Assembly (NCBI GenBank): GCA_028279305.1
Contig: JANQOA010000064.1
Location: 1 to 35,443, forward strand
DNA from: Pseudomonadales bacterium
GTDB taxonomy: Bacteria > Pseudomonadota > Gammaproteobacteria > Pseudomonadales > Azotimanducaceae
Direction: 5' to 3'
Length of the DNA: 35,443 bases
In this document: piece by piece, positions 20,279 to 32,100 of the stretch
How the letters are laid out: every line of letters starts with the position of its first letter
How positions within the stretch are numbered: position 1 is the first letter of the stretch
Notes under the pieces: generated by a model
Databases searched by the model: none
The model's input: only the letters and a program-made list of their open reading frames with translations
What the model was told of the DNA's origin: nothing
Program-made: the position numbers and the translations under genes

Positions 20279-20816
20279 ATTCCTTAACCTCCATGCGCGC
20301 CAGCCGGGGCTGGATCTCCTGCTCCCAGATACGCCGGTTCACATCGCCTACCCGCTTGTATACCACATCACCGGCAGCGTTCAGCAGAAACGTTTCCGGC
20401 GCGCCGTATACCCCCAGCTCTACACCCAGGGCACCATCCGCATCCATGACCACCACATCGTAGGGGTTATCATAGTCGGCCAGCCAGCGCAGCGCCGCAG
20501 CCCGGTCATCCTTGTAATTCACACCGACCAGATAGACGTCGGAACTGGCGCTGATACGCATCAGCTCTTCGTGTTCCGCCTTGCAGGTCGGGCACCAGGT
20601 GGCCCAGATATTCACCAGCGCCGGGCGCCCGACAATATCTTCGCGGGAGATCAGCCGCCCGGTGTCCATCAAATCCGGCGCCGTGAATGGGGGGAAGCTA
20701 TGGCCAATCAACGCTGAAGGCAGTTCGTTGCGGTTACCAAGGGAAAAGCCGAGGTAGCCGATCGCCAGGATCAGCACAAAAACGCCCAGCGGAATAAACA
20801 GACTCGCCCGGTTCAC
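20262..20816 (-). CDS. ccmG: Periplasmic thioredoxin CcmG/DsbE
   Basis: A 184-residue thioredoxin-fold protein tethered by an N-terminal TM helix (about 7-24). The active site WCPTC (Cys75, Cys78) and the cis-Pro region [21 protein letters not shown] are clear. The family gives reducing equivalents to CcmH and apocytochrome c in cytochrome c maturation. Its ATG overlaps the ccmF stop by 4 nt and its 3' end overlaps ccmH. Confidence 0.97.
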   Translation of the reverse strand: MNRASLFIPLGVFVLILAIGYLGFSLGNRNELPSALIGHSFPPFTAPDLMDTGRLISREDIVGRPALVNIWATWCPTCKAEHEELMRISASSDVYLVGVNYKDDRAAALRWLADYDNPYDVVVMDADGALGVELGVYGAPETFLLNAAGDVVYKRVGDVNRRIWEQEIQPRLARMEVKEYATNP

Positions 20817-22774
20817 GATACCGCCGCCTCTATGCCGGGCTGCCTGGACCGGGCTGGGCCGCGGCTGCGTAGGCGGCGGTAACGGGCGTCAAATACGGCA
20901 ACCACCGCGCCAAATGCCATCAGCAGCGCGCCCAGCCACACCCAGCGCACCAGCGGTTTGTAATGCAGCCGCACCGCCCAGGCGCCATCATTGAGCGGCT
21001 CACCGAGAGAAATGTAGGTATCCGCAAACAGCCCGCCGCGGATGCCGGCTTCCGTCATAATGTTACCGCCCGCCAGATAACGGCGTTTCTCCGGGCGCAG
21101 GATAAAAGTGCTGCCGCTGTCATCCGTCACCACAAACACACCCTGTTGGGCAATATAATTGGGTCCCTGCACCTCCGTTATGCCGGTGAACTGCACGCTG
21201 GCGTCACCCAAACGGGCACTGTCCCCCGCCGCCATGCGCACATCTTCCTCGATGGACCGGGTGACGGTTACCGCCACGCCGGTGACGGCAAAAGCAAAGC
21301 CGAGATGTGCCAGGGTCATCCCCCAGAAGGCCAGCGGCGGGCGGGTGCCGGCACGCAGGCGGCGCAGCAGCTCCAGGCCGTGGGAACACACAATCCACAC
21401 TGAAAAGGCGACCGCGGCCACCACCGTCGCGGCTGCCGGTGCGGCCCAGTAGGCGTACAGCAGGGCAACCAGCAGCGCTGCCGGCAGGGTGCGCAGGATC
21501 ATGCCGCTGACCGCTGGGGCTTTAGTACGTTTCCAGTTGAGTACCGGCACCAGCGCCACGGCCGCCGCCAGCAACAGCATCAGCGGCACAAAAAAAGCGT
21601 CAAAAAACGGCGGGCCAATGGAAATGTGATTGCCGCCGAGCTGATAGACAATCGGCGCCAGCGTGCCCCACAACACCACCGCCAGCGCAATCACCAGAAT
21701 GACGTTGTTGACCAGCATGAAAAATTCCCGGCTCAACGGTGAAAAACTGACCACCGCGCGCTGCCCGCCGCCGCGCAGTGCATAGAGGGTCAACGAACAA
21801 CCCACCACCACCGCCAGAAAGCCGAGGATAAAAACACCCCGCTGCGGATCCACGGCAAACGCGTGTACTGACGTCAGCACCCCGGAACGGATGATAAAAC
21901 CGCCCAGCAGCGACAACGAAAAACCGGTAATGGCCAGCAGCAGGGTCCAGCTTTTGAAGGTGCCGCGCTTTTCCGTCACCGCCAGGCTGTGAATCAGCGC
22001 GGTGGCGGCCAGCCACGGCATGAAACTGGCGTTTTCGGACGGATCCCAGAACCACCAGCCGCCCCAGCCCAGTTCGTAATATGCCCACCAACTGCCCAAC
22101 GCAATGCCGACGGTGAGAAACGCCCAGGCGCAATTGCTCCAGGGCCGCGACCAGCGCGCCCAGGCCGCGTCTACCCGGTTTTCCAGCAGCGCGGCCACGG
22201 CAAAAGCAAACGGTACCGCCAGACCGATATAGCCGGCGTACAACATGGGCGGATGCACAATCAGGCCAAAGTCCTGCAGCAGCGGGTTCAGATCGGAGCC
22301 GTCCGCCGGGGTCATGGGGATCAGACGCGTAAACGGGTTGCTGGTCAGCAGGGAGAACGCCAGAAAGCCGAGATTCAGCAGGCACAACACGCCAATCACC
22401 TTGTTGTACAAGCCCAACGGATAAGCCCGGCGGCGCACCACCACCGCGGCCATCCACACCGTCATGGTCAGAATCCACAACACAAAGGAGCCTTCGTGGC
22501 CACCCCAGGTGGCGCTGATCTTGTAGTACCAGGGCAGCGCGGAATTTGAGTGGCTGGCCACGTAAGCCACACTGAAATCGTCAGCCACAAAGCTGAGTAC
22601 CAGGGCTGTAAACGCCAGCGCGCAGAACACCAGTTGCCCGATCACCAGGGAGCTGACCGTCTGCTGAACCCTGGCCGCCGCCAGCCGGTGCTGCCCGAAC
22701 AGCCCGAACAGACTGCCCAGCAGCGCCAGGCAGGCAGCCAGAATGAGGCTGAATTCACCCAGTTGCGGCAACAT
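20813..22774 (-). CDS. ccmF: Heme lyase CcmF
   Basis: A 653-residue polytopic inner-membrane protein of the expected length. Seen: [11 protein letters not shown] at about 90-100, the [11 protein letters not shown] segment, and the tryptophan-rich WWD-type heme-handling motif WWFWDPSEN at about 240-248. A conserved C-terminal region with a large periplasmic loop ([13 protein letters not shown]) comes before the last TM helix. CcmF, with CcmH and CcmI, attaches heme covalently to apocytochrome c in the periplasm. Its start overlaps the ccmE stop by 1 nt (TGATG). Confidence 0.98.
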   Translation of the reverse strand: MLPQLGEFSLILAACLALLGSLFGLFGQHRLAAARVQQTVSSLVIGQLVFCALAFTALVLSFVADDFSVAYVASHSNSALPWYYKISATWGGHEGSFVLWILTMTVWMAAVVVRRRAYPLGLYNKVIGVLCLLNLGFLAFSLLTSNPFTRLIPMTPADGSDLNPLLQDFGLIVHPPMLYAGYIGLAVPFAFAVAALLENRVDAAWARWSRPWSNCAWAFLTVGIALGSWWAYYELGWGGWWFWDPSENASFMPWLAATALIHSLAVTEKRGTFKSWTLLLAITGFSLSLLGGFIIRSGVLTSVHAFAVDPQRGVFILGFLAVVVGCSLTLYALRGGGQRAVVSFSPLSREFFMLVNNVILVIALAVVLWGTLAPIVYQLGGNHISIGPPFFDAFFVPLMLLLAAAVALVPVLNWKRTKAPAVSGMILRTLPAALLVALLYAYWAAPAAATVVAAVAFSVWIVCSHGLELLRRLRAGTRPPLAFWGMTLAHLGFAFAVTGVAVTVTRSIEEDVRMAAGDSARLGDASVQFTGITEVQGPNYIAQQGVFVVTDDSGSTFILRPEKRRYLAGGNIMTEAGIRGGLFADTYISLGEPLNDGAWAVRLHYKPLVRWVWLGALLMAFGAVVAVFDARYRRLRSRGPARSRQPGIEAAVS

Positions 22775-23214
22775 CAGCGCGGTGACTGTCCGCTGTGCTC
22801 CGCCATGTCCATCAACTCAGGCGGCATGTAGTTTTCGTCGTGTTTGGCCAGCACCTCGTTGGCCAGGAATGAACCGTCCTCACGCAGCGCCCCCTGCACC
22901 AGTATGCCCTGACCTTCGCGGAACAGATCGGGAAGGATGCCGTCATAGTCGACCCGGAAGTCCGCACCGTTGAAGTCGGTGAGCACAAAACTCACTGCCA
23001 GACTGTCCCCGCTGCGCTGCACCGAACCTTCCTGCACCATGCCCCCGGCGCGGATCGGCACATCCACCGGCGCCGCGCCGCTGACAATTTCATCCGGGGG
23101 ATAAAACATGTTGATGTTCTGTTCCAACGCCACCATCAATGCCGCGGTGGTTCCGGATACCGCGAGCAGCAGAAATACAACCATATATAAACGGCGCTTA
23201 CGCTTTGGATTCAT
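22774..23214 (-). CDS. ccmE: Heme chaperone CcmE
   Basis: A 146-residue protein with a basic N-terminus and one TM helix (about 10-29), then an OB-fold periplasmic domain. The covalent heme-binding His125 sits in [12 protein letters not shown], exactly the family motif. It carries heme from CcmC to CcmF. The start overlaps the ccmD stop by ATGA. Confidence 0.98.
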   Translation of the reverse strand: MNPKRKRRLYMVVFLLLAVSGTTAALMVALEQNINMFYPPDEIVSGAAPVDVPIRAGGMVQEGSVQRSGDSLAVSFVLTDFNGADFRVDYDGILPDLFREGQGILVQGALREDGSFLANEVLAKHDENYMPPELMDMAEHSGQSPR

Positions 23215-23432
23215 GTCTGTGACCTGTTAAGAGATTCGTCCGCCGGATCCGCCTGTGCCTGATCCGCACCGGTACGCAGTGACCAGGCGAGCATGCGCTG
23301 CTGGCGCACGGCTTGCATGCGCACGGCCAGATAGCTGCCCGCCAGCACCATAAAGGTGGCGCCGTAAGCCAACCATACGTATAAACCATGGCCACCCATC
23401 GCAAAAAACTCACTCCAGCTTTCAAACTGCAT
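23211..23432 (-). CDS. ccmD: Cytochrome c biogenesis protein CcmD
   Basis: A 73-residue small membrane protein starting at ATG 23432 ([23 protein letters not shown]), with GGAGGT 8 nt upstream; upstream extension of the frame lies in ccmC. It shows the family's FFxMGGHGxYVW motif, one TM helix and a basic cytoplasmic tail. CcmD links the CcmABC complex and helps release holo-CcmE. It overlaps the end of ccmC by 11 nt. Confidence 0.93.
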   Translation of the reverse strand: MQFESWSEFFAMGGHGLYVWLAYGATFMVLAGSYLAVRMQAVRQQRMLAWSLRTGADQAQADPADESLNRSQT

Positions 23433-24198
23433 TACCGGATACCTCCGTGCCGCCGGCATGACGGCTTAACAGCCCCCTCACCCATTGGGTGTTCTGTTCC
23501 CGCCGCAACACTTCGATGCGCATGCGGCTGAGCACGTTGTGCCCCGCAAAACAGTAGACCCCCAGCACCATCAGCAGCAAAGGCAGCCACATTTCCGACG
23601 GCATGGCAGGCTTTTTAGTTAAGAAAATTGTGCTGCCCTGATGCAAGGTGTTCCACCATTCCACCGAATACTTGATGATCGGTATATTGATGGTGCCCAC
23701 CACCGCCACCAGGGCGCTGGCACGGGCTTTCAGTTCGGTATCTTCGATGGCTTCCCTGAGGGCATATATGCCTATAAATAGAAACAGCAAAACCAGGGTG
23801 GAGACCGTACGCGCATCCCATTCCCACCAGGTGCCCCAGGTCGGCCGGCCCCACACGCCGCCGCTGAACAGCGCCAGCGCAGTGAGCAGCATACCCAGCG
23901 GCAGACAGGCGGCAATGGCCACGTCAGCCAGTTTCATGCGCCAGACAAACAGCACTACCCCGGCCACACCCATGCCCATATAGAGACTCTGGGAAACCAT
24001 CGCCGCGGGTACGTGCACGTACATGATGCGGAAGCTGTTGCCCTGCTGATAATCCTGAGGTGCAAAAGCCAATCCCCAGACCGTTCCCGCCGCCAGCAGC
24101 AGCAGCGCCGCCAGCCCAAAACCGGTGACCCAGCCGGAGGAGATCTGATAGAACCAGCGCGGCGAGCCCAGTTTGTGCCAGAATTCTTTCAGCGACAT
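23422..24198 (-). CDS. ccmC: Heme exporter/handling protein CcmC
   Basis: A 258-residue six-TM protein starting at ATG 24198 ([11 protein letters not shown]), three bases inside the open frame. Seen: the HVPAAMVSQ loop with a conserved His, the tryptophan-rich motif [13 protein letters not shown] at about 121-133, and a second periplasmic His in [10 protein letters not shown]. CcmC places heme on CcmE with CcmABD. A GGG about 8 nt before the ATG may act as ribosome binding site. It is separated from ccmB by 150 nt, the only sizeable gap in the ccm run. Confidence 0.97.
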   Translation of the reverse strand: MSLKEFWHKLGSPRWFYQISSGWVTGFGLAALLLLAAGTVWGLAFAPQDYQQGNSFRIMYVHVPAAMVSQSLYMGMGVAGVVLFVWRMKLADVAIAACLPLGMLLTALALFSGGVWGRPTWGTWWEWDARTVSTLVLLFLFIGIYALREAIEDTELKARASALVAVVGTINIPIIKYSVEWWNTLHQGSTIFLTKKPAMPSEMWLPLLLMVLGVYCFAGHNVLSRMRIEVLRREQNTQWVRGLLSRHAGGTEVSGNAV

Positions 24199-24307
24199 CA
24201 ATTTACCCGGTTATCAAGCTGTCCCGCAGGTACGCAAACCCGACTATTATCCACTGCCAGCGGCATCCAGACCGTAGCGGCCGCACATTCTTGCATCAAG
24301 TATTCAG

Positions 24308-24336
24308 CTTCGCCAGCCTCTCCCGGCAAGGCGAAG
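24308..24336. repeat. Hairpin in the ccmB-ccmC gap
   Basis: CTTCGCC (24308-24314) pairs perfectly with GGCGAAG (24330-24336); an inner GCC/GGC (24316-24318 with 24325-24327) can extend the stem across a small internal loop. No T-run follows on the minus strand, so a plain intrinsic terminator is unlikely. It could stop processive exonucleases or tune ccmC expression within the operon. Confidence 0.5.
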
Positions 24337-24348
24337 TAATCTTACTTG

Positions 24349-25017
24349 TCATTGCATCTGCAGGCTGATTTTTAGACCGGCGCTGGCGGCAAAAGGTCCT
24401 ATGGTCAACGCCAGCATGCTGATAAATCCGAGCCAGTAAAACTGTGCCGTATTACCCACACCGGTAAGTTGTTCAGCAATGGCGCCGGCACCGAATATCA
24501 GCACCGGCAGATACAGCGGCAACACCAGCAACCCCAGCAGCACGCCGCCGCGGCTGAAGCCAACGGTCAACGCAGCACCCACAGCGCCGAGCAAACTCAA
24601 TGCCGGGGTGCCCAGCAGCAACGACAGCATGACCGCCCCTACGGTGTCGAAGGGCAGCCCCACCAGCAGGCATAGTACCGGGGCAAGTAACGTCATCAGC
24701 AGGCCGGTGCTGCACCATTGTACTAAAATTCTCAGCGAGACCACGACAAAAGGCACCTCCGCGCCGGCCATCACCTGCTCCAGCACGCCGTTTTCATAGT
24801 CCCGGCGGAACAGCGCGTCCAGCGACAGCATGTTGGTGAGCAGCACGATCAACCACAGGAACGCACCGCCGTACTGCGCCCGCTGATCGCCCTGGTCCGG
24901 CGCCGCCACGGCAAACAGCATGACCGCCAGAAACAGAAATGTCAGCGGGTTCAGTACGTCCGCGCGGTTGCGCAACAACGCCTTGATTTCACGCCCCAGC
25001 AGCTGCCGCCAGATCAT
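24349..25017 (-). CDS. ccmB: Cytochrome c maturation ABC transporter permease CcmB
   Basis: A 222-residue protein with about six TM helices. The N-terminal [28 protein letters not shown] segment, the [11 protein letters not shown] loop and the Gly-rich last helices are typical of CcmB, which pairs with the ATPase CcmA. The start overlaps the ccmA stop by 1 nt (TAATG). Confidence 0.96.
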   Translation of the reverse strand: MIWRQLLGREIKALLRNRADVLNPLTFLFLAVMLFAVAAPDQGDQRAQYGGAFLWLIVLLTNMLSLDALFRRDYENGVLEQVMAGAEVPFVVVSLRILVQWCSTGLLMTLLAPVLCLLVGLPFDTVGAVMLSLLLGTPALSLLGAVGAALTVGFSRGGVLLGLLVLPLYLPVLIFGAGAIAEQLTGVGNTAQFYWLGFISMLALTIGPFAASAGLKISLQMQ

Positions 25018-25616
25018 TACACCCGCACCTGCCGCGCCTGTTCAGATTGACGCAATTCCAGTACCTGCCGCTGGGGTACGTCCAGCGGCACATGGGTACT
25101 GCACATTGCCGCCCCGTCCGCCTGACAATGGCTGCTCAACATATTGGCCAGCAACTCCTGGCCGGCTGCATCCAGCGCGGTCAGCGGTTCGTCCAGCAGC
25201 CATACCCGGGCGTCACTTAACAACCAGCGGGCCATGGCTACCCGGCGCTGCTGGCCCTGCGAAAGCTGGCTGACCGGGGTCATGGCGCGGCTCAGCATGT
25301 CGACCCTGCGCAACGCTTCAGCCAGTTCATCCTCAGTTACCACCTTACCTTCCAGGCCGGCATACCAGGCGAGGTTTTCCAGCGGATTCAACAGCCCGTC
25401 CAGACCCAGGCGGTGGCTCTGGAAAACAAATGGTTGAACGTCGAAGTTACCTTCAAACTGCTGATGGATGCCGGCCAGGGTGCGCAGCAAGGTGGTTTTA
25501 CCGGCTCCGTTGGGGCCGTTAATTTCCACACACTGGCCGGCGCTGACCGTTAAATTCAGCGGTTCGAACAAGGTGGTTTCCCCCCGCCGGCAGGCGAGCT
25601 GGCTGAGCCGGATCAT
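25017..25616 (-). CDS. ccmA: Cytochrome c maturation ATP-binding protein CcmA
   Basis: A 199-residue ABC ATPase. Seen: Walker [10 protein letters not shown] (about 34-42), the Q-loop region [10 protein letters not shown], the signature [16 protein letters not shown], and Walker [13 protein letters not shown]. It powers release of holo-CcmE from CcmC. Its ATG overlaps the ppnN stop (ATGA), so the ccm run is probably translated as a continuation of the ppnN message. Confidence 0.97.
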   Translation of the reverse strand: MIRLSQLACRRGETTLFEPLNLTVSAGQCVEINGPNGAGKTTLLRTLAGIHQQFEGNFDVQPFVFQSHRLGLDGLLNPLENLAWYAGLEGKVVTEDELAEALRRVDMLSRAMTPVSQLSQGQQRRVAMARWLLSDARVWLLDEPLTALDAAGQELLANMLSSHCQADGAAMCSTHVPLDVPQRQVLELRQSEQARQVRV

Positions 25617-26988
25617 CCGCCCTGGGTGACCACTTGGTAGCAGGGTTTATATTCACCATGCAGCTGCATGCGCCCCTGGGCGGAAAAGCTGCGCAACAAG
25701 TGATCCAACGCATCGACCAGAGTCTTGTCGGCATGCAGGGAAAACGGGCCGTGCCGGGCGATCATGCGCACGCCGTTGTCTTTTACATTGCCGGTGACAA
25801 TGGCGGAGAAAGCCCGCCGTGCCTGCACAGCCAGCTCTGCATCGGACAGCGTCTTGGACAGCCGCAGCGCAGCAACGCTGTCATGGCTGACATCAAACGG
25901 CTGCTGATGCGCCGGCGGCACACGCATCAGCCAGTTGAAATAGTAGGCGTCACCGGTCTTGCGCCGCGCCCGGTGCACGCGCTTAATGGCGCGGCTCATC
26001 TGCCGCCCCACTTCTTCAGCATCACCGATGATCACGTTGTACAGCTTCGACACTTCATCGCCGAACAACAGCCGCAAAAAGCGGTCCATTTCGTTGAAGT
26101 ATTCAGCGGCATCCGCCGGTCCGGTAAATATTACCGGCAGCTCAACGTTTTTGTTTGCGGGATCGAGCAGGATCCCCATCAGGTAGAGGATCTCTTCCGC
26201 GGTGCCGGCGCCGCCGGGGAAGACGATAATGCCATGGCCGAGGCGGGTGAACGCCTCCAGCCGTTTTTCGATATCCGGCATGATCACCAGGTGGTTGACC
26301 AGCGGGTTCGGCGGTTCCGCGGCAATAATGCCGGGTTCGGTGAGACCGACAAAACGCGTGTTGCTGAGGCGTTGTTTGGCATGTCCGACCGCGGCCCCTT
26401 TCATCGGCCCTTTCATGGCACCCGGACCGCAGCCGGTGCATATATCCAGCCGCCGCAGGCCCAGGTGATAGCCCACTTCTTTGGTGTAATCGTATTCTTC
26501 CCGGCTGATGGAGTGCCCGCCCCAGCAAACCACCAGGTTGGGTTTCACCCCCGGCTCCATGACCCGCGCATGCTTAAGAATCTGAAATACCGCGTCGGTG
26601 ATACCCGGGGTGGAAGTCAGATCGTAGCGGGATGGGTCTTCGATCTCGGTACCGATGTAGATGATGTCGCGCAGCACTGCGAACAGGTGTTGGCGTATCC
26701 CCTCAACCATCTGGTTTTCAACCAGCGCTGAGCGAGGCGCATTACGGATACTGAGCTGCAAGCCCCGGGTGCGCTTGACCACATTGATGGAAAAGTCGTG
26801 GTAGGCATCAAAAATGGCGGCCGCGTTGTCGGTTTCGTTGCCTGTATTCAGCACCGCCAGGGCGCAATTACGGAACAGCGTCTGCAACCGCTGATGGCGG
26901 GCACCGCTGGTCAGGGCATCCACTTCCCTCTGCGACAACAGTTCCAGGTTGCCTCTGGGGCTGACTTCGATATCAACCTTTTTGACAT
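25613..26988 (-). CDS. ppnN: Nucleotide 5'-monophosphate nucleosidase PpnN (LOG family), with apparent 1-nt frameshift at the start
   Basis: About 459 residues, matching E. coli PpnN (YgdH) almost end to end. Seen: [36 protein letters not shown], the LOG motif PGGAGTAEE, and the [12 protein letters not shown] and [14 protein letters not shown]-terminal segments. The enzyme cleaves purine/pyrimidine monophosphates to base and ribose 5-phosphate and is controlled by (p)ppGpp in E. coli. The conserved frame has no ATG/GTG/TTG near the expected N-terminus. The sensible start is ATG 26986-26988 (overlapping the receptor stop as TAATG), but it is one base out of frame; adding one A to the five-A run (26979-26983 on the plus strand) gives [14 protein letters not shown], a good PpnN N-terminus. 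Sequencing error, real frameshift or slippage are all possible. Confidence 0.93.
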
Positions 26989-29012
26989 TAGTTAAAGTCG
27001 TAGCGCACTCCCAAATACAATTGCCGCGGCATGGCGGGAAAGTAGCGGTAGTTGCCGAAGGCAAAGTCCGCCCGGTCCGCGTATTCCTCATCCAACACGT
27101 TAATCAACCGCGCATAGATCTGCAGTTGCCGGCTGGCCTGCCACTGCCCGCGCCAGTTCAGAACATAGTGGCCATCATAGTCCGCGGTATTGGCCGCGTT
27201 GATGTAGTGCTGCCCCACTATATTTAATTCTAGCTCATGATTGAGATTTTCCGTCATCTGCATCTGCCACCGCAGGTTGCCCAGCCAACGCGGCGCGGTG
27301 TCGATATCATTGCCGTTGCGGATCGACTCCCGCCCATCCACATCACGGGTGAAATCGTACTGGTGGCGCGCGTAAGTGGCGGCAAGGCTCAAGGTATGCC
27401 GGCCCCGGGTGACCGCGCCTTCAAACTCCACCCCCAGTGACTCCGTTTCGCCGTCACTGACATTAAATGCTTCCGCATCCCGCAGCAGCAGGTTGCGCGT
27501 GCGCTCGCTGAACAGGGATACATTCCAGTTTGCCGTCTTAAACCCCATTTCCAGGGACAGCAGCTCTTCGCTGTCCAGATCCGCCACCGTCTGCCCGCCG
27601 CGCAGGCGGTACAGCTCGGTAACCTGGGGCGGCCGGAAACCGTTGCTGAGGGTAGCGTAAAACAAGTTTGCGCCAACATCCCACTCAACCCCCAGCCGGG
27701 CTCCGACATTGGTGAAACTGTCGTCGCGGCTGGCGGGCCGGGTATACAGGCAGCCGCCGAAACCGCAGGTGGTGCCGTCATCCCGGGTGTTGCCGACAAG
27801 ATGATTATTGGTGTAGTCGTAAGCCAGATGCTCAAGCCGGGCGCTGTGAATCAAGCGTGTACCGTCAGCCACGCCGTACACCAGGTTATAGAAGCCGGCC
27901 GCCATCCAACTGTCCACATCGTAGTCGTAATGCAGCCCCGGCGGCCGGGTTTCGACCAGAAAGTTGCTGCCGGTGGTGGGCCCCGCCTGGAACTCCCGCA
28001 GCGATCCCTGCATGTACTCAACATGCCCGCCAACGTCAGCGTCCAGCGCGCCGCGGTTAAATTCGTAGTCGACGATCAGGCCGCCGCTGACCTGTTCGTT
28101 TTCCTCCAGCGGCTGACCGGGCAGAAAGTGCTGCAGAAACTCCATTGCAGACGCTCTCAGATAAGGCTTCAGCGACCACTGGCCGCGGCTCAGCTCCGAG
28201 CTCAGGCGCAGCGACCAGGCGTCCCGGTATGCCTCCGGATTGGGGTTGGTGTCGCGCAGATCATCATCTTCAAAGGATTCAAAACCGCCTACAAAGCCGC
28301 CGGTCTCCTGGTTCAACAGGGTGCCGGTGAGATTATTCTTCACCGCCCATTCACCCCACCGGGTGATATGGCTGACATGTACCTTCTGCTGCCCGTAGCC
28401 GGTAGCGTCCCGGTAACCGTTGCTGCCGGTATGAACCAGGCTTACGCCCAGCTGGTGCCCGGCACTTTCAACGGCACCCCAGGCCTGCAGACGATAGAAG
28501 TCGTAAGGACCGCCCTCCACGCTGACCCCCATACCCCGGGGCACCGGGGTAACCACATTTATGGCGCCATGCAGGGCGTTACCGCCGAGCACCGCGCTGG
28601 CGGGTCCGCGCCATACTTCAATGGCCGCCGCCTGCTCGGTATTCACTTCAAACAGATTATTGACGTTGCAGAAACCGGCGGGACGGATGGGAATGCCGTT
28701 TTCCAGATAGCTGAACTCGCCGCAGGCGCCGGAACCCGTCAGCACGGCGGAACGTATGGCCGCAAGGTGCTCCTGGCCGGAACCGCGGGACACCCAGATC
28801 CCCGGCACCCGGGCCAGGGTTTCATTGATATGGGTCGCCCCCACATTGCGTATCTCCACGCTGTCGAGTACGGATTTGCTGCCGGTTTCGCCGAGCCGCT
28901 GGTGGATGCTGCTGGTTGCGGTAATGACCAGTTCTTCTACGGGCTGGGCGCTGGCCGGCAACGCCGCGCACAGCAACCATCCAAACGACATCGATACGGC
29001 TGACTTAAACAT
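26988..29012 (-). CDS. TonB-dependent outer-membrane receptor
   Basis: 674 residues from ATG 29012 ([14 protein letters not shown]), which gives a clean signal peptide ending near ASAQP; an earlier open part of the frame (from 29108) is not signal-like. Seen: a TonB-box-like [10 protein letters not shown] right after the signal peptide; the plug domain with [36 protein letters not shown] and two nearby cysteines ([19 protein letters not shown]); then the barrel with [19 protein letters not shown]. The C-terminal strand ends YLGVRYDFN, with an aromatic residue near the end. It imports an unidentified ligand; nothing nearby names it. Its stop shares one base with the ppnN ATG, and it lies 102 nt after the giant surface protein gene. 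Confidence 0.93.
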   Translation of the reverse strand: MFKSAVSMSFGWLLCAALPASAQPVEELVITATSSIHQRLGETGSKSVLDSVEIRNVGATHINETLARVPGIWVSRGSGQEHLAAIRSAVLTGSGACGEFSYLENGIPIRPAGFCNVNNLFEVNTEQAAAIEVWRGPASAVLGGNALHGAINVVTPVPRGMGVSVEGGPYDFYRLQAWGAVESAGHQLGVSLVHTGSNGYRDATGYGQQKVHVSHITRWGEWAVKNNLTGTLLNQETGGFVGGFESFEDDDLRDTNPNPEAYRDAWSLRLSSELSRGQWSLKPYLRASAMEFLQHFLPGQPLEENEQVSGGLIVDYEFNRGALDADVGGHVEYMQGSLREFQAGPTTGSNFLVETRPPGLHYDYDVDSWMAAGFYNLVYGVADGTRLIHSARLEHLAYDYTNNHLVGNTRDDGTTCGFGGCLYTRPASRDDSFTNVGARLGVEWDVGANLFYATLSNGFRPPQVTELYRLRGGQTVADLDSEELLSLEMGFKTANWNVSLFSERTRNLLLRDAEAFNVSDGETESLGVEFEGAVTRGRHTLSLAATYARHQYDFTRDVDGRESIRNGNDIDTAPRWLGNLRWQMQMTENLNHELELNIVGQHYINAANTADYDGHYVLNWRGQWQASRQLQIYARLINVLDEEYADRADFAFGNYRYFPAMPRQLYLGVRYDFN

Positions 29013-29114
29013 ATTGGCCTGGGCCGGCGCCCGCTTCCTCACTACTGGCTGTATGACTGCAGCGCGCGACATTACCCAAGCCACCCCGTAGTTGCAAATG
29101 GCCCGCACCGAGCT

Positions 29115-32100
29115 TCAGCGGCTGTTTGCCGGTTGTTGCTGCCATTCTGCATCCAGCCCGGCAAAAGCCAGAAATTTCTGCGCCAGCGCCTGGTCAAACT
29201 TCAGCCGTAACTTGAGGAAAGGGCCGCGGGCGGTATATTCCGCGGCGATAAAATCATTGTCCTGAAAACCGAAAAAGTTATAGCCGACGCTCAGCCACAT
29301 ATCCCGGTAAGGATTAAAGCCGACGGACAACCCGGCTGAATAATCCCTGGCATCCGCCTGCAGCGAATGCAGCACCGAGCCGTGCACACCGGCATCCCAG
29401 CGGGGGCGGAAGTTGTAGCGGTATTGAGCCCCGTACAACAGCGTGACACCGTCATACTCAACGCCGTCAATCTGTTCCACCAGGTACTTTATGCCCAACT
29501 GCAGAGCCACCTGGTGCTGGCGGCTGCCGGGTTCAGCGGCTGTTTTGTAGTTGGCGTTCAGGTTGTTAACCCACTTGCGGCCGCGGGTGTCAAACAAGCT
29601 GTCCTGCAGACGCGTGAACACCAGATCACTGCGGTTGAGCAAGGTCCAGCGGCTGCCGGCCGGCCGCCACGCCAGGCCCAGCCGCAGGTCGGCGCTGTCC
29701 TGCAAACGCCCGTCCGCGTGTTCTTCGTTAAACCAGGCCAGGCTGGATGACACAACCCGTCCTTCAGCCAGCTGGTGGTTGGCGCCGGCCAGCACGTTCC
29801 AGCGCCGGGACAGGTCGCCATCGTGGAACTCCACCCGGCTGCTGATATTCCAGGCATCCCTGGTATAGGTGAAGCCGCTGAACAGGGCGGTGAAATCCTG
29901 GTTAAAGTCACCGTCCAGGCTGCCGGATGCCGGCGGCTGCGCGGGATTGAACAGCAGCGCGCCGCTGTCCACCTGACCCTGGCGGCGCAGAGTCTGTACC
30001 CGGTCAAAGCCGACATCGACCAGCCATTGCCGGTTCAGCCGCCATTGCTGCAGCAGTCCGGTGGTGGCAAACAGGCGCTCGCCGTTTTCTCCGCGCTGGC
30101 GGCTGACCGTGCTGCGCGCGTCGGCACCGGTCCAGGGCCGCGCCCGCAGGCCCAGGCGGGTGTCCTGGGTATCCCTGGCGGCACCCCAGGTGAGTTCCTG
30201 TTCCAGCAACAGCCGCACATCATTTATGAATTCATATTCAGCGCCGATGATGCCCCGCGAAGGGTAGTCCGTGTTGTCCCCTCCAGCGGAGACATCCAGT
30301 TCCGCATCCCCGCGCAGCAGCAGGCGGTCACCCCAGAGCTGGCGGCTGGCCCCCATCAGCACCTGAGTTGCCTCCAGCGATTCGCCGTTCGCCACCGACT
30401 CCCGCACCCCGCGCAAGCCTGCGCTCAAACGGCTGGCGGGCAGCTGGTACTGAGTCTCCATATCAGCCACCCAGCGGTCCGCGCCGTTACTCAGCAAACG
30501 CTGTTGCGCAAGCTGGCCGCGCATCAGCAGATGCTGGCGCAGGCGGTACTCGGCCTCCACGCCAAGACGCCGTGTGCCCAGCTCCAGACTGGACTGATGA
30601 CCCAGGCCAAAACCATCTTCCTGCTCGGTCACATAGGCGCGCCCGGCAAGTCTCTCACCGCCGTGGCGCAGCTCCAGCAGGTAAGCATCAGCGTCGCCGC
30701 CGAGGTCCGTCCTGGACTTCGCATATTCCACAGAAAGCTTCTGCAACTCATTGAATTGCATAGTAAAATCGACACCCGCCAGCGAGCCGCCCTGGCCCGG
30801 CGTACTATCGTCGACAACGCTGACCGCAAGCTCACTGTCCTGATTGTCGAGCCGGTAGGCAGCGCGCGCCCCGGCCACCAGTTCGTCGCCGCCGCTGCCG
30901 TCAGCGCCGCCCACTTCATACTCCACTTCAATAAAAACCGGATTAAAGTCCTGATCCTGGCTGAACACCGGTTGTTTGAAGATAAGCTGGCCGCGCTCAA
31001 AATCGATGGTGTAGTCGAGAAAGCGGACCAGTTGCGTTTCGCTGATGATGCGGTCCAGGCTGAAGCGGTCGCGGGTCACCAGGCGCACGTTTTCGCTGTT
31101 GCGTACCAGGCCGCCGCTGGACAGCCGGTAAACGCCGGAGGTGCCGTTGCCCTGCAGCTCGTCGCGCACAAAGCCCTGATTGGTCTCACTGGCAAAAGCA
31201 TTGAGCTCAACGTGACGCCCGTAATAACCCATTTTCATGCCGTTCATGCGCCGCTCGTAACGGGTCAGCTCGGAACGCTGAAATTCCGTATCAAAGTCTC
31301 CGAACAAAGACATGAAGCGGTGCTTTTCCAGTTTCAGATACAGCTTCCGCTGGCTCTGAGCGTCGAACATCTGGGTGGCGCCATCACCATACAAGGTATA
31401 AAACTGGTTGGGATCAATCTGTTCGCGCAAGGTACGCGAAAACTGTTTGTCGGTGTCGTATGCGGCGGTCAGCAGCCAATCGCCCTTGACCATACCCTTG
31501 GCGTAAAAAGCCACCCTGCCGTCACTCAAATGATGGTCATCCAGGCCGCTTTCCTGCAATCCGCGTAAGCTGCCGCTGAGGCTGCGGCGGCTGTAAGAAC
31601 CTTCCGCCAGACCCACCATGATCCAGTCCCGGGCGCCGGGCAGCAGGCGGGCGCGTATCTGCTGCTGGCGCAACTGGTCAAAATGAAAACCCAGCGCCAC
31701 CTCACCGCTCTCCACCGTGGGCTGCAATTGAATGTAGGCCACGCCGTCGCGCAGCACCTTATAGCGTTCGTTGGCAAACAGAGATTTGCTGTTCTCCAGG
31801 TGGCGGGTCTTGTCCAGCGCTGCATACGGCGCGGAGACAGTGAATTCTCCGGTGGTGCCGGCCCGCAGCGGATAACCGGCGCGGTCGAACAGGCGTACCG
31901 CAACCACCGGCGGGTAGACACCGTCCGCAACCAGGTAAGAAAGCTCGGGCACCAGCTCCGCGCGTACCGGGCTGCCGCTGAAGTGCACCTCACGCTGGAA
32001 GCTCTGCACCACGTTACCTTCCCTGTTCAGCAACTGCGCCTCTATGATGCTGTCCCGCTCTGATATGGAGACATTCTCCCAGCGGGTGACACTCATCTGC

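Noticed and set aside
26992-27091. N-terminal extension of the ppnN frame beginning MRNTRTGR
   Set aside because: It lies inside the receptor gene in another frame and matches nothing in PpnN homologues, which begin close to the SPRG/LLSQ segment.
27801-29003. Plus-strand ORF of 400 codons opposite the TonB-dependent receptor
   Set aside because: The opposite strand encodes a clear receptor with plug and barrel motifs; the antisense product has no recognisable feature.
29775-31568. Long plus-strand ORF (597 codons) opposite the giant surface protein
   Set aside because: It is the antisense shadow of a well-formed barrel-coding frame in high-GC DNA; the translation is rich in His, Gln and Arg and shows no domain.
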